A stretch of DNA of 64,000 bases, from NCBI GenBank assembly GCA_024305405.1, contig JAKNDB010000098.1, positions 248,001 to 312,000 of the forward strand. The letters run 5' to 3'. This stretch comes from Dirofilaria immitis (Eukaryota > Nematoda > Chromadorea > Rhabditida > Onchocercidae). The position numbers and the translations under genes were made by a program. The notes beneath the pieces were generated by a model, which made no database searches, was not told where the DNA came from, and saw nothing but the letters and a program-made list of their open reading frames with translations. Below are positions 49,772 to 63,481 of this stretch, piece by piece; within the stretch, counting starts at the first letter, position 1; each line of letters opens with the position of its first letter.

Positions 49772-52700
49772 ATGGCTGCAGTGATAAATGCGAAGCCAAG
49801 TTCCATGATTCGATGTAGCATGGGTATCGGAAAACCAGGTCTCCCTTTTCTTATCATTTGAATTTAGAAAAAGAAAATTTAACTGAATAAATAAATAAGG
49901 AACTTTTATCTGTTATCGATGTTCATATACTATTTTCATTAAATTAGACTGTTTTTCAGTAATTGATGACATTTAACAAACTTTGTTTTATTAAAATTAC
50001 ATCCATGATAATGCCATATTATCAAAATAAATTTAGTGCTATTGCATAAAATCGAAGGACAAATATCACGTGTGAATGGCGTACATTTGTTAAGTACTGA
50101 AGAAGGCGTATTAACAATCAGTGATGATCGATCACTGCGTATTTATTTAAAACGTGACAACGAGCAATTCTGGCCATCCATCTATCATTACCTTCCATTT
50201 TCTCCTAATTCGATGCATTTCGATGAGCATAAGTTAAGGTATCTCTTGTCACTTTATCGTTAAGAACGGAGCGACTTTGAGAGAACTAGTTATATTGAGA
50301 GAATTCCGGAAATGTTCAGACATTCCAGATTAAGAAGATTTGAAGCGTTCATTATATAAAATTATTTCCAATGGGAACTTATCTTGTTATATGGAATAAT
50401 GTTCTTTTTACAGGCTCTTTATTGGTCTTATCAACGGCAGTGTTTATGAGTATAAAATAGCAGAAGACATGAATAGTTTATCGGAACAACGTCATTGGTT
50501 GGCACATTTAAGTTTGGTTACCGCCGTACTGTATTCACAAGAAGCTGAACTGATCTTTAGTTGTAGCAAAGATAAAACAACAGTTTGGCATTGTTCAGAA
50601 ACTTCTGTAAAAATGGGTTAGTTCCAGGGTTATCGCCATATAAACTTTTCATTTGAATTGTTCCTAATATCTATAAATATATATGATAACGAAAAGCAGC
50701 TTGTAAAAATATTTTCCGTTGTAAGTTTATTCTTAAAAGAAAGAGCAGAAACAACAGTTTTTCATTTACGAAATTTGAATGTTATAAATGATTTAGGATG
50801 TAATGTTCTTGAAAAGTCCATATGATGACCTTTGAGTACGTAAAAATTCGGACAACTGTTATGGCTAACAATTAAAACGACGAGAGACCTAAATTCAAAT
50901 CTGATGTTTTTGAAATCTGAGTGCTGACTTTTCTCTAACGAAAATCGATTATAGCTCTAAAGAATTTCATCTAAAAAGTTAAATAATATTACCATTCAAC
51001 GGGAAAAACATCATCTTTTTCGTCTAAAAATTTTATGACTGTATGACAAATACTCAAATTACCTTCTGATACCTGTAAGACTTCAAACAATAGCTGAAGT
51101 TTGAAGTTCGGATAAATATTATGACCAATCAGGAATGACGTATTTCTTTATTAATTGTCTGTTTCTTCCTACTCTCTCTTATATATGTTTATCTCGGTTC
51201 GAAATCATAACTTTTTTGTTGTGTCTTTGTTGGATATCTAGACTTTAAGTATTTTTGGTCGAATAGGATTAAATCGCTGAATTATTATGAGATAAATCAG
51301 TTATAGTGATTGTTTGTTACAGGATATTATACAGGCGAATCAGGCTTCACGGCACTGGAATTCGATGCATCATCGAAATTTGTTTTCTTAGGCGATTCTG
51401 TTGGTGCCATTATTCTGTTACGTTTAAATGGTTCGGAAATAAATGTTGTCACCACTCTTTCTGCACATACAAGTGGGTTGCATAAATTAGAATTTACGTT
51501 AACAGTGATGTGTTAATGCATATGTAACAATTCTGACAAAATATACAAAAACTTCATCATGGTATGGAAAAGGTAATTATTCTGCATTATGTGTCCATAT
51601 TATAATGTGTCCATATATTTTCTCATATCTCGTTTCTGTGATAATTATGTTATATTGAGAATGATTTCGGAATGGATGATGTTAATATATTATACCTAAC
51701 CGCCATAACTTCGTCAATGAAGAAGCGTTGTGTTGAATGACTGTTGAAGATAACAGCTGACAATATCTTTTTAATATAACCGAAATCGTCACTTTTAAAT
51801 TTTTATTAAAAGATTGCTCTTAGGAAATTAATAATATTACTTGTATTCATCTTGATTTCAGATACCATAACATCTCTGGCCTGGGATTCAGAACGTCAGC
51901 TATTGTTTTCAGCAGGAGCCGATCATCTTGTTATCATGTGGGATATTGGTGGAAAGAAAGGACAAGCGTTTGAATTGAAGTAAACTTTAATAATTGACTA
52001 CTTTTGGATAAGTAATTTAAGTTAATGTTGTTTTCGTGGTAGTAAATTAAAACGAAGCCAAAAGCAGAAGTAATATTTCGAAGTAGTATGTTGTTTTCGC
52101 AGAAGTAATATGTTGTTTTCGTGGTAGTACATTAAACGAAGCCAAAAGCAGAAGTAATATTTCGATCAAAAACCCAGCTAAACAGACTTCTGCTTGTTAT
52201 TTTGTCGATTCAAAGCAGAAGTCTGTTTAGCTGGGTTTTTTGATCGAAATATTACTTCTGCTTTTGGCTTCGTTTAATGTTACGGCGGGATTTCCTTGAT
52301 TCCCATGGCTGACTTTTATTCATGGCTAATTGTTTTCATGACCGAAATGGCTCATATATTGCTTATTTGAATTTCTACGTTTATTGATCAAAAAAAAGAC
52401 CCAAAATTTTCTTTTTAAATTTTTTCTAGTCAAATTTAATAGATGGATTTTTTTATGTCATTGAAAACAACCAATTAAATGACATCCATCTATTATTGAG
52501 TAATATTTATTGTTAGTATCATGAAAGTTGAATATAAAAAAAAATAGAACTAGAGCTGGTGGAATTCCTCGGATGTTGCATCTGAATTTTAGCGCTCACA
52601 ACAACAGACTAACATGTCTACAATATGCACAACATAAGAAAAGGCTTTTTCGGCAGATGAAGACGGAAGTTTAGTTTGTTGGGACATGACAGCGAAACGT

Positions 52701-53577
52701 GTGGAGACACCAGGATGGAAAACGAGTGATAGCTGTCAGCTGTGCGACTCGCCATTTTTTTGGAACTTTCGGGAAATGTGGGATAAAAAGTTTGCAGAAT
52801 ATTATCTATAATGAGATATTTTTTATGATTCTTTAACGGTTCTAGAATTATTGTTACAAACGCATTCTTTTTGCATCTTTTAATTCCGGTAAAATTATTT
52901 TAAATCATTGAAATATGAATATTTATATGTTAAGATATGTTTTTCGTTAGGTAGTTGGTTTACGTCAGCATCACTGCCGCACTTGTGGTAACGCCGTATG
53001 CGCGAAATGCTGTGCCAATACGACAAGGTACCCACCTATGGGTTACGAATTACCAGTTAGGATATGTAACGCTTGCCAATCTCGAATGCAACAGTTCCCC
53101 GACCAGTTCGAGTAAGTTTAATGAAATACCAAAACATTGTTTCAAGCTCTGGTTGAACCTATACGTGACAGAATCGAAGACTTGATTTTGAAGTTCATTG
53201 TCTTGACTATTAAGAAATACTTGTTTGAGCTTTTGACGCTCCAACTTTTCCCTATTTGATTATTCCCCAAGATCGATTAGCAATTCAGTTTGAAATTGTG
53301 ATTGTATACAATGTACTGGAACTTCAAAATAATGTGCTAATCCTTCTATATTTAACTCATCTATTAATTCTGGCTATCACAGATACGATTCGTAATTACC
53401 ATTTCATACTTTTCCGCCACTTTAGAAGTATTCAATTTCAGCCTTACCTCGCTGGCAGTCGTCTCGAAACTACGCCAAGGTGTTATGTGCATGCATTTAC
53501 AAGAATCGACAGGTCGTCTTGTTACGGCTGGTTCCGACCGGATTTTGATGATCTGGGATGTAAAACAGTTGGTATAA
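49772..53577 (+). CDS. wdfy2: WDFY2 ortholog, WD40 repeats with FYVE zinc finger
   Basis: An early-endosome protein binding phosphatidylinositol 3-phosphate. Eight exons: 49772-49838, 50037-50238, 50414-50616, 51323-51472, 51862-51979, 52593-52789, 52951-53111, 53442-53577, about 411 residues against 400 in human. The N-terminus INAKPSS... and [11 protein letters not shown] match the family. WD40 blades include [27 protein letters not shown] and [19 protein letters not shown]. The FYVE domain is inserted before the last blade: [19 protein letters not shown], then [19 protein letters not shown] and PVRICNACQ, with the RQHHCR basic motif intact. The final blade is [19 protein letters not shown], then stop. 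Exon 6 needs an extra T at 52646-52650 to keep [12 protein letters not shown] in frame, and an extra A at 52785-52789 to meet exon 7 in phase. An acceptor 9 bases before the ATG (TTATTAG) suits trans-splicing. Confidence 0.93.
52027..52081 (+). repeat. direct partial copy of the intronic hairpin element
   Basis: TTGTTTTCGTGGTAGTA followed by AACGAAGCCAAAAGCAGAAG is repeated at 52112-52165, where it forms the left end of the long inverted repeat. Confidence 0.88.
52129..52280. repeat. 152-bp near-perfect inverted repeat (MITE-like)
   Basis: The left arm 52129-52195 starts ACATTAAACGAAGCC and the right arm 52213-52280 ends with its reverse complement. The arms match over about 67 bases with a single extra T, around a 17-base spacer. 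It lies in WDFY2 intron 5. No transposase is encoded; a foldback/MITE element or recent inverted duplication are the options. Confidence 0.92.
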
Positions 53578-54754
53578 ATACAGGTCATGCAAGATTTTGT
53601 CCTTTTTACCTAAGCGCCTTGGTTCCATACTGTGCTTCAGTGATTTTTAGAAAACATTTTGAAAACCCTCCCTTCTTCATTATATCTTATGCTGTAGCAT
53701 TTTGATGGTTCATTTAAAGTAAATAATGGAAAACATTATTTATTAAGAAAAAATTTATTTAAAGGATTTTATTTTGCTTGCATAACAAGTACAAGCGAAA
53801 TGCAACGATTTCAATAGAGAGTCATTTTGTTCATAAAACTGAGATAATGGACGGACGAGGAGATTATTGAAAGCACTCTATCTCCTTCGCTCACGTTCCG
53901 CAAGCTGAAATGTGACTTTTGATGATTAAGCCTTTAATAAGTGGTTTGATATTTACAGTTTGATGGCGTGACTTTGTAATTAGACTACTAGGAATACAAG
54001 AATGTTATGGCGTCATGATGAATTTGAATTTGGAACACTTCTTGAGCATAACATATGAAGTGACTTCACAGAACTCATTAAGCTATCTCGAAGTGCTCAG
54101 AATCCAGATAAATTGCGATTCCTTTGTTTGCATTGCATTCCTTTGCATCTGTGATGTGATATCTGTGATGTCAAATGCTAGCAGTAGTATGGTTCGGTAA
54201 TTTTTTCATATTCTACTTTAGTATTTCGCTATGTTATACACTGTTAAATTGAACAATAAAATTTTGAAACATAAAATATCATATGTGTCTGTTATCTTTT
54301 GTGACCTCTTAACTAAATATAAAAAAGTTAATTGACGTCTCTATTATATAGGAATAATATTTCAAAATCTTTTATTTAAAATCGATTCTTTCACTCCAAT
54401 AATTGTTGTGTGTGTTATTCACATTTTGCTAAAAGATAGAATAATGATAAGTATACTCATTTCCTATTCTAATACGTTATAGAGAAAGCAACTGCAGAAT
54501 ATTTTAATCATATCTTCTTTCCATTCTTAAATTTTTAGCTGTTTATATGAAGATGTCAAAAGTTAACGCTTACTTTCTTTACTAAAAGTGGAAGCTGTAG
54601 ATGTAAACATTGTTGAATTTTGAGACGCAGATTGGCATATGGAATGCACTTATGTAATATCAATAGCATTAAAACATAAATGTGAATGAAAATCATATTT
54701 TGAAAAGTTCGATAATACCCGCATCATATGAATCAGAACCAAATCGGTTTTTCA
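53578..54754. other. intergenic between convergent WDFY2 and TOE1
   Basis: About 1.2 kb holding the 3' UTRs of the two genes. No gene seen. Confidence 0.6.
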
Positions 54755-57700
54755 TTATAATTTGAATTCCGAGTTGTGCTTGCCGCTTCGCTCACGTTCA
54801 ATTTCGTTCCATTTTGCTAAATGATCGTCCGCCACTTTGATATAATCGCTTTTCTGAATTACTAGTGGTTCCATCTTTCCTGGTAAAGCCATTCGATTGC
54901 CTAAAATGCCCGACTCATCAGAAATGCCAAACATACACCAAACCGGCGTTATTAAAATATCTAACCGATAGCCCTGGAGGAGAACAAACACTGAAGCATT
55001 ATTTCATCACTAAATAATTATAGTGTAATTTTCTATTTTTACAGAATCTGGAAACCTATTAAGCTTTTCTATTTTCCAGTGGTACTTACCACATTTCGGA
55101 TCGAAGTTCCCAGATCGCAAAAGATACATACGCTGCATAAACACCACTGCAAATCCGGTCATAAATGAATCCACACCAGCACGATGACAACCTAAAATCA
55201 GGCTTTCAACTAAGATCTTAAAAATATGTCACAGATTTCTCAAATCTTTCAACAATTCGGAACATTTTTTGGCACATAGAACATTCTAATTAATGATCGA
55301 AAACATAAAACTAAACTAGCAGATAGATCATCTCGGCTATATTTGACCAAGCAAATTAGTTTTATTTTTTATATTAAAATAAAGTGAACTTGAAGTGAAA
55401 AATCGTAAAATGAACAGAATTAAGGATGTTAAAATATGACAAGAGGAGGAGTTGTCTCATCACAGAGCTCATCTAGATAATAATACTAACTTCTGGAGTC
55501 ATCAGAAGGGATCAAAAATCCAGAAACTAATGGGTTTTCATATAAGAATAAAAAAATAATATCCAATATTAAACAAGCTAATAAACAAGCAAAATTAATT
55601 TAAATAATTTGATGGAAAGGAAGAAATATCTGATGCAATAATTACAATAATTAACATAATCAAGACCTGTAATTGAGTGCGGTAAATCAGTTGCCTCAGT
55701 TGGATTAACCGACATCTTTGCTTCTCTCTGTTTTAAAATATCCGCTGAAACTGAATCCTTTATAGCAGTTCTTCCTTCAGTGCTTGTTGAAACTGAAATC
55801 CTATCTCTATGATCATCTGTCGATGCCGATTCAGAAAGTTTGGATTGGTAATCGTATCTTCTTTTCCGCCTTTCACGAATCTGAGACTACCAGTACATAA
55901 TGAAGCTTATCTCAATCCACTCATATAATTAAAGGTTTTATTGAAACAGTCCGACACAGTGTGATTTTTTCTTATCACAAATTTAAAATTTAAACGTCAA
56001 CAGTAAATTACTGTCAATGTAAATTACTACTGAAATTTGAAAAAATAAAATGAAGTCCTAAACTTCAACTAAAGATTTAAGTGAAATTATAAAAAATGTT
56101 TACCTTTGTTTGCTTTTGCTCCTCTAAACTTAGCAGGACATCAACATCATGTACATATGAACAATTTTTGGCGCGACAGAATCCATAGTTCTGTAAAATG
56201 GGATAAATGTTAATTCTGGTTCATCTGACTAAAATTCTATCCATCGCCGTTGTGAATGTAGAAAATAAGTACAGAAAATGCAATGGAAATATTTCGTCAA
56301 AATATTTCATTTTCATTAGAATGAAGATAAGAAAGCTGAAATTTACGACATTTTTCACTAAAAGCTAATAAGCACAGTAATAACTTTATTCTTTAAACAA
56401 ACTTCAGTTTTGTTCTCCCTAACTACCTCTCCTTTCCAGCAATACTCTAAAAGATACATTATAAATCGGCGGAAGGATTCATAATTATGCATTTCATAGC
56501 ACCGCTAATACCGTCCTTAGTAATAAATCGCTTATGAATATGAAATTGAGAAACTCACTGAATATTGCCTGCAAAGTGAATTTTTTGTTCGTCACTGATA
56601 GGATAGGGCTCCAGTGAAGCACTAGCATTGAAACCATCGGGAAGTTTACAATTGACAATGTCAACAGCATTTTTCAAGAATGTTTCTGCAGATGTAAAAT
56701 CGAATTCAATGCTTATATATAATCGATTACATGCTTGCTCAATTGCATTTTCACGTTGACTGGAATTTTTGAAATAAAGAAGTTATTTTTGCTGTTGCAA
56801 CGAAACATGAAAAGAACAACGAATTGATTATACTAATTTGATTTTGCGTTGCAAAAAATCCCTACAAATTACTGACCTGCCTTCACTTAGACACAAAAGA
56901 ATTTTGGTTTCATTATAGATCGGTAAGATATATATACATTTATAAACAGCGCTAGATAATACCATTTTCTGAAAACATATTCTAAAAGGATGCTTTAAAT
57001 CGAGTGATGTATTCCGCGATAAATTTCGAATCAAAGAGACCAGGAATGTCGCCTGGCAACAGAAACCAATCAGAAATATTAACGACGAATTCATTGAATG
57101 CCTCCGGTAAAACACTGTAAAAGTGCTGATAAATGAATGTCAAATCAATAAGGCCATTGTGCAAAGTAATTGGAACAGCGGCACATAATACTTCACGCCA
57201 TAATGTCTTCATTGTGTTTCCTGAAAGATTCTATAACCTGAACCTGAATTTCTCTCTGAAACTTTAGGACGAGTTATGTTCTTCTTGATTAATTCCTCGT
57301 CAAAATGTTTCCGATATGAGAAAACTGCTTAAAAATCTATTTACCTCTTCAGTTTCATTGTTATATGGAATACCCAAAGTGATCCATCGATTAAAATCGA
57401 ATTTGTGCTTCGACAGAAACTGAAACCCACTTGCTTCAACGATAAATGGTACGGTGCATAATGTAAGTATGTTGAAAACCTGAAACAAATACTAATTATT
57501 CAAACCCTTAAGGGAGAAATATTTATTGGTACTTTACAATCAAATACACTACAGCCTACAACGGCTAAATATGAGACAAGAAATATTGTGAAAATACGCT
57601 ATTAATGGTATCGAAAATAGTCTTCCTCTAAGCTAAATACTCCTAAAAGAAACTAACTTGACATTTGTACTTGAGCTTCTTCTTTACATTTGTTTCTTTT

Positions 57701-58517
57701 CTCTTTATTAACTGAAAGGTTGCAATACCAACAGAAAGCACTGAACGGGTCTGAGCACTTTGTCGAATAATATTATACCGCTCTTCCAACGACTTTGCTA
57801 ACCATCCCTTTTGTATTCCCAAACCGCTAAGTTCCTGAATAAAAAATTAAGAAAATTTTCTCACTTCATATGAATAATCATATAATGTATGTATTTGTGA
57901 GTATGTATATATAAAAAAACTCAAAAGGCTGCAAATATTTTAAATAAGAAGCTTACTTTATTCAAAATCTACAAATCTATCTTTATATCTTATGCAAATT
58001 AAAGAATATCACTTTACTTATACTATTAAAAATCTAGCAGTATATCAATCATATCAGAATTCCTACTAATGTTATCATCACATTACTAATTATATTGAGA
58101 GAATCATATACTTACGAAACGTTTCATTCATAGCATTTTCTGTCTTATTGAGTAAAACTTCAGAGTCAAAAAGGCTACGTTTAATATCTCCACTACTTAT
58201 CACTTTACTAATACTATTATTTTCAGTGAAGTAATTTGCAAAATTAAACTGATCTACAAATCTTATGCAAATTAAAGAATAAATACTTTGTATAATAATA
58301 AGCATACCAAATCGAGCGATATAAATGATGCATTCCGAATAGAAACCAGAAGATAGGGCCATGTAATGTTCAAATTCTCCTTGTTCACTTCAATTACAAC
58401 GATATTCGATAGATAACCTTTACGACTTCGAAAATTATTTCTGGACAGTGATGTCAAACAGCAAGCGTTATCAGCAAGACATTGCCTAGTCTTACATACA
58501 TTTTCGTTAATTACCAT
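54755..58517 (-). CDS. toe1: TOE1 3'-exonuclease (snRNA deadenylase)
   Basis: A DEDD-type 3'-5' exonuclease that trims tails of pre-snRNAs in Cajal bodies. Nine exons: 58517-58308, 57834-57658, 57479-57345, 57220-56963, 56759-56559, 56190-56104, 55880-55667, 55191-55090, 54990-54755; about 540 residues (human 510). The ATG follows TTTTTTCAG by one base, a typical spliced-leader acceptor. Exo I is FISLDLELSGLG (D-x-E kept), then FIVEASGFQFLSKHKFDF, exo II ITLHNGLIDLTFIYQHFY, and exo III LFDSKFIAEY. A CCCH zinc finger CRQYSNYGFCRAKNCSYVH follows, and the late conserved block CHRAGVDSFMTGF is present. Three exon problems are each solved by one extra base: A4 run 56984-56987, T6 run 56581-56586 (needed for the first zinc-finger Cys), and probably T3 57217-57219 (plus-strand letters). 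Exons 5 and 6 only join in phase after the second change. Confidence 0.93.
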
Positions 58518-60707
58518 TCTGAAAAAAATTAAAATGAACAGATTACAATCAATTATTGATGCAAATCCATATTCTTTTCATATCTATTCGTAAAAGTGAA
58601 GCACTACTGATGTGATTCCTAGCTATCGACAAGAGAAGGATGGTCTGTTTAGGTACGATGATTCCCATTGAAAATCGAAATTGTATGACAGTTTAATATA
58701 CACTGAAATACACATCAAATCCTTCATACTAATTGGAATGCCCAATTGAAGGTACGATAGTAAAGAAAAGCGGACCGATCTCACTCGGATCGTTTCTGAG
58801 AGAATGTTAGATATGTAGTGGTAAACAACTTAAAACATGAATCATCCGATTATGTACATTTACCCAAAATTCTGCTGCTGTTCTAGGCGACATTATTTAA
58901 AGTTATATATTATATGTGATACTGAAATTACGCTATACTGTTGATTCAGATTGAAATGAACTGATTTATAGGATACCAAATTTTATGATGGACTGATAAT
59001 ACTTGAAACGTTAAATATTATGATGAACTTATAATACAACATTTGCAATTGACTATTTATAAAATAGATTTGATGAAGAATTCCGGCGTGATTTAAAAAA
59101 TAAAACAAAGTATAAATGAATGGGATAAAACAGAAATTTTTCAATTTATCTATCATACCAAGCATCTAAGGAAAATACCAATCAACAAGATAAATTGATT
59201 TGATACCACACACACACACAGTTGATACCACAACTAGGAACAAAGATTTAATTTATTTTAAATCGCATACATTCCGGGATTTCCTATTTCTCATTTTGAT
59301 AATTTTTTTGGAAATTTCTCATCTTAATGAACTGGAACAGTTAAGGATTTAACATCTTCCTAAATAATTCTAAAAATATTTTTCACAACGATAATATATC
59401 TATTATACATAAGCAAACACACATGTATTCCTTGCATATGAATTTAACTAAATTTAATTTTCACTAACTAAAAAAAAATGCAAAGTTATCGTTCATCTAT
59501 AAATATCGGAAATTGAAAAAAAAAGAAAAAAAGAATGTGATAAGGCGAAATATGTCAAAGTTATGATAAACCATTGAATTTCACAACAAATGATGCAGCA
59601 CAATTTCAAAATAATTTTTATTCTCCTACAGAATAAGTCTAATGATGGATAATTTATTATTATGAGTCTTTGCAAGTGTTCCATTCAAAATATTATTTTG
59701 GCATAGAATAATATTACATATCAATAGCAGATTTTTCAAGAAACATAATTTCATCTATGCATTTTTCTTTTAGAAAAACAAAAATATGAATATGAATCTT
59801 TGAAATGTTAGGATATAAGGAATTTTTTAAATATCTAGAATGATTGATTCTCTTCTTGGATGTCGCAGATTATGATCAAGATGAACTGCTTACAAAAGCT
59901 TTATCCAACAATTAACATAATATCTCTGATAAAATCGAGAAAGCTCACAGCAATATTTATAATGTTACTAACAAATCATGGGTTATTGGCAAAGCGACAT
60001 ATTTTGAACTGATACATGAACAAAAATAACGATCAAATATGATATGATATAGATGCTCAATACAATTCTGACAACTTTTGTATCATAAGAATGCCCAAAG
60101 TACTCGAAAGCTTTTTATCAAAACCAAATTAGCATTCAGAACTGGAGAAAAGAGAAACCTTTACTGAAAATAGTCACATTCAAATTTTTCTAAAATAAAA
60201 TATAACTTTTATTATCTCTCTGATAAGTTCTCTAATCTCTAAGGAAATGAAAATCTTCCAATATTTCTTAGATGATATATTACGTATAATCGGATAGAAT
60301 ATGAAAAAGCTGTAACCTAATATTACTTCAGACATTATTTTTTCCAAAACCATTATTCATAAATTAAAATATTAATAGAAAAAAATTGGATAAAACAAAT
60401 ACTAAGCGATTTGATGTTACGAAAGCCTACTATTTCATATACGCCATGGTACTCAATTGACATGTAGGCTCTCCTCTACATTAAATGTAAATGATTCATC
60501 TAAATAACAATATATTTGATAATTAAAGTAATTTATTCGACTTGATTAATAGTTTAAAAAGTCAGGACTTAAAAGAATACCGTGAATGAATGTCAAATTT
60601 CGGGAAGACCATTTCTTTCTTTTTGATGAAATAAAAGACCCCCAACAAAGTTATTATCATTCAACAATCTTGCAAATATCGCTCGATCGATTTTAGTTCT
60701 ATAAATA
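58518..60707. other. intergenic
   Basis: About 2.2 kb between the TRIC 3' end and the TOE1 start, both on the minus strand. It contains a short CA repeat near 59208. No gene seen. The spacing is too long for a typical nematode operon. Confidence 0.55.
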
Positions 60708-63481
60708 TCATTGTTCTTTCTTCGGTTCTGTAGGTAAAGTTCCATTTTCTGCGTTTTGACCAACTGCTCGTCTTTCTCGACTGGCCATAATTGCTCTTCA
60801 AATTACTAACAAAATAAGTCCACAAAGTACAATACAAATATAAGTATCACCAAAATAAAATAGCCAAAATAATAAAAGAATTTAAGATAAAAATCCTTAT
60901 CTTTTTTCAAAACATGCAACTTTAATATATTAAATTAATTTGATTGATTAAAATTAGCAAAAGAAGTGATCAAACCTAGACATTGCATCCCAAATTCCGC
61001 CCATAAATAGAGCACAAAAAAGATTCTCGAATGGCGCAAAAGGATCCTGAACGTTTAATAATATGGCGCTCAGTTTGAAATAAACAAAGAAGCCAACAAT
61101 GCCCTGAAAAATAAAAGCCCAGATAATTAAAAAAATCCACAAGATAATTGAAAGTGCATTGCGCAAGAGAAATCAAAATTTTTGCATTTCAAAAAGATTT
61201 CAACCATTAAATATTAACATTTTCGAGTGATGTGATTATAAACACGAGTTATATAATTTTCAAAAGAAAAATCTTTTGCAAAAATTTAAAGATAAAAGTC
61301 AAATTATCCCGCTTAATATCCCATGGATAAAACTACGGCATAATGAGGTTTCAATATAATTAATCACTACCAGAAGTTTGAAGTTTACAATAAAATATTC
61401 AGTGGTAAAATTAGAAATTAACATAAAGCGTTTAACATTAATGTTGTTTCATGAAAAACCATATAGATTGATAAGTTACAATTAACGAACCAAATAAATG
61501 ATGTCGTGAGGAACAGAGATATATCGGGAATGTCTATCAATTACAAGAATTAAAGATGCAACGCAACAAGCTTTGGTTGAAAAAGATGGTCGAAGTATTT
61601 CATTATGTGCTGGCATCCATACGCCTCTCACCAACTAAAATTTTGTCCTTGATTTGAAATTTAAAATCCCAAAAATGAACAAAAATGAAGTCAACAGAGA
61701 AAAAAATGAAGAAAAACCTAGTAAAATCATTTTTCTCTGTCTCTTTCTTGCAAGAACACCATATTTTGTTAAAATCTCTTGGACTAACAGCATAATTGTC
61801 GTTGAGGATATATAAAATACCATATTCTCTGAGAAAAAAGACAACATATCTAAAGATATAATTAGTCTAATGTAATGGTAATTTTAAATCTATTTTTTTA
61901 ATAAATAACGACGATAAAATTACTAGATTTATCACTAAACAAACGATGATATAATCGTAATTAAATATATCATCGAATAAGAAAATCGAAATTTCACTTG
62001 TTCTAGTGTTCGTAAAATTCCTGAACCGGCTCCTTTGGCTGTTCCTATGAGAATATGTACAAGATATGAACTTGGATACAACTTCGATGCATGCGATACA
62101 CCATGTGCCACCTGAAAAAGAACATGTTATTAAATGTTAAAAACATAAAAATTCATTAAATTTTCATTAAATTTTCAAAAAACTTTGAATTTGAACCTTG
62201 TATGTTCTTTGAACTTCCTTCAATACACTTAGAACAATTTTTACTGGTAAAAGCTTTGACACTTTATAGACTATGTCGAATGGGGAATAGAATACAAAAT
62301 ACCAAACAATAGTAGCCTGAAAAAATATTTGGTTTACTTATCAATTAACTACCTGGACTACTCATCACCATCAAATTTGAGTAAAAATACAATATTTTAA
62401 ACTATTATTAATTAATACGCTGGATATAAATGAAAAGACTTTTTGATCAAGATTTCTATTAAAATATAATGCACCGTGCAAACAATTAACGTCCATTAAC
62501 ATTAAAAATATAAATCAATATAGCAACTTGTAAAAGATTATGAAATATTTCGAAATGTGAAATATATTGTATAATAGCGTTTTCTATTAAGTATAACTGC
62601 GAAGCAAACAACCAGGAGAATGTCGTCATGTCGTTTAAAGGGTGCAATGACTGGTTCGCCCAGAAGAAAATTAGCTGTGATGCTGCCTGCGAAACACATC
62701 AGCATTGACGAAAGCCAACAACTCAACGGATGTTTTCGGGAAAAAGTGAAGCTCCAGTCGCTAAATCGTCCCGAACTGATATTGTCATCTGAAGCACAAT
62801 ATTTGATTTAAATCCTACGATGTAAATGGCAGCTAGGAACAAAACGATTCAAGAAGAAAAATCAGAAGATTTATTGCATGGATAGTTTTAGGGATGAAGA
62901 CAGAAAAACTCTTTTATGTCAAAAGAGAATATTCTGAACTGAATCTGAAGCTATTTTCGCCGTAGTATTTTCTTTTCTTTTTCTTTATTTTAATTTATAC
63001 ATGTAACATTAATTTATTAGTACCTATATGTATTCTGCTTGTTAAACTTTGAGGCCCATGAATTAGTGTATATTTTAAAATGGCAACATAAGTATTATCT
63101 GATTTCTTATACATTCTGCATAAAATTTTAGGTCTCATTACATGTTGCAAAATGACGTACTATAAATACAGTAGCAAAATATTTTTAAATAATTTTTCTG
63201 GAAAGAAAATAAAACAATTATACTATGTACTTTTTGAATTCATGAAAAGATAAAGGTAGTGAAATGAATAAAAGTGGAGGGATCAAAGATTTATCGTACT
63301 ATTCAATCAATATTCTATCAAAGATTATAAGAGCAATATTAACGAACTAGCTAAAATGGAAACAAATAAAATAACTAACAAGTATATAATGTGCCAGATC
63401 AAAATATGGATACATTCTAAGGCGTTGTACACGGCTTGCAGCACTTGTTAGAATTTCCTGATCCAGTTTCATATAATCCAT
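60708..63481 (-). CDS. tmem38: TRIC intracellular cation channel (TMEM38)
   Basis: Trimeric K+ channel of the ER/SR membrane that balances charge during calcium release. Seven exons, all in phase without any correction: 63481-63376, 62788-62598, 62316-62197, 62111-61998, 61634-61491, 61103-60976, 60795-60708, coding for 296 residues, the usual family length. Recognisable segments: RMYPYFDLAHYIL (TM1), SRKHPLSCWLSSML, TANFLLGEPVIAPF, VWYFVFYSPFDIVYK, then LPVKIVLSVLKEV with the KEV lipid-binding motif. These are followed by HGVSHASKLYPSSYLVHILI with the glycine-rich GTAKGAGSG, VRGVWMPAHNEILRPSF, and a last TM in exons 5-6. The C-terminal tail is Lys/Glu-rich and cytosolic (TEPKKEQ). The exon 1 donor was chosen by phase (GTTATT rather than the adjacent GTTAGT). 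The upstream stop rules out a longer N-terminus in this frame. Confidence 0.93.

Noticed and set aside
53256..53705. 149-codon plus-strand frame
   Set aside because: It is the wrong frame of WDFY2 exon 8 extended into the intron and 3' flank; the WD40 frame is the conserved one.
61635..61847. 70-codon hydrophobic frame in a TRIC intron
   Set aside because: TRIC exons 4 and 5 join in phase without it, and the complete protein already has the family length.
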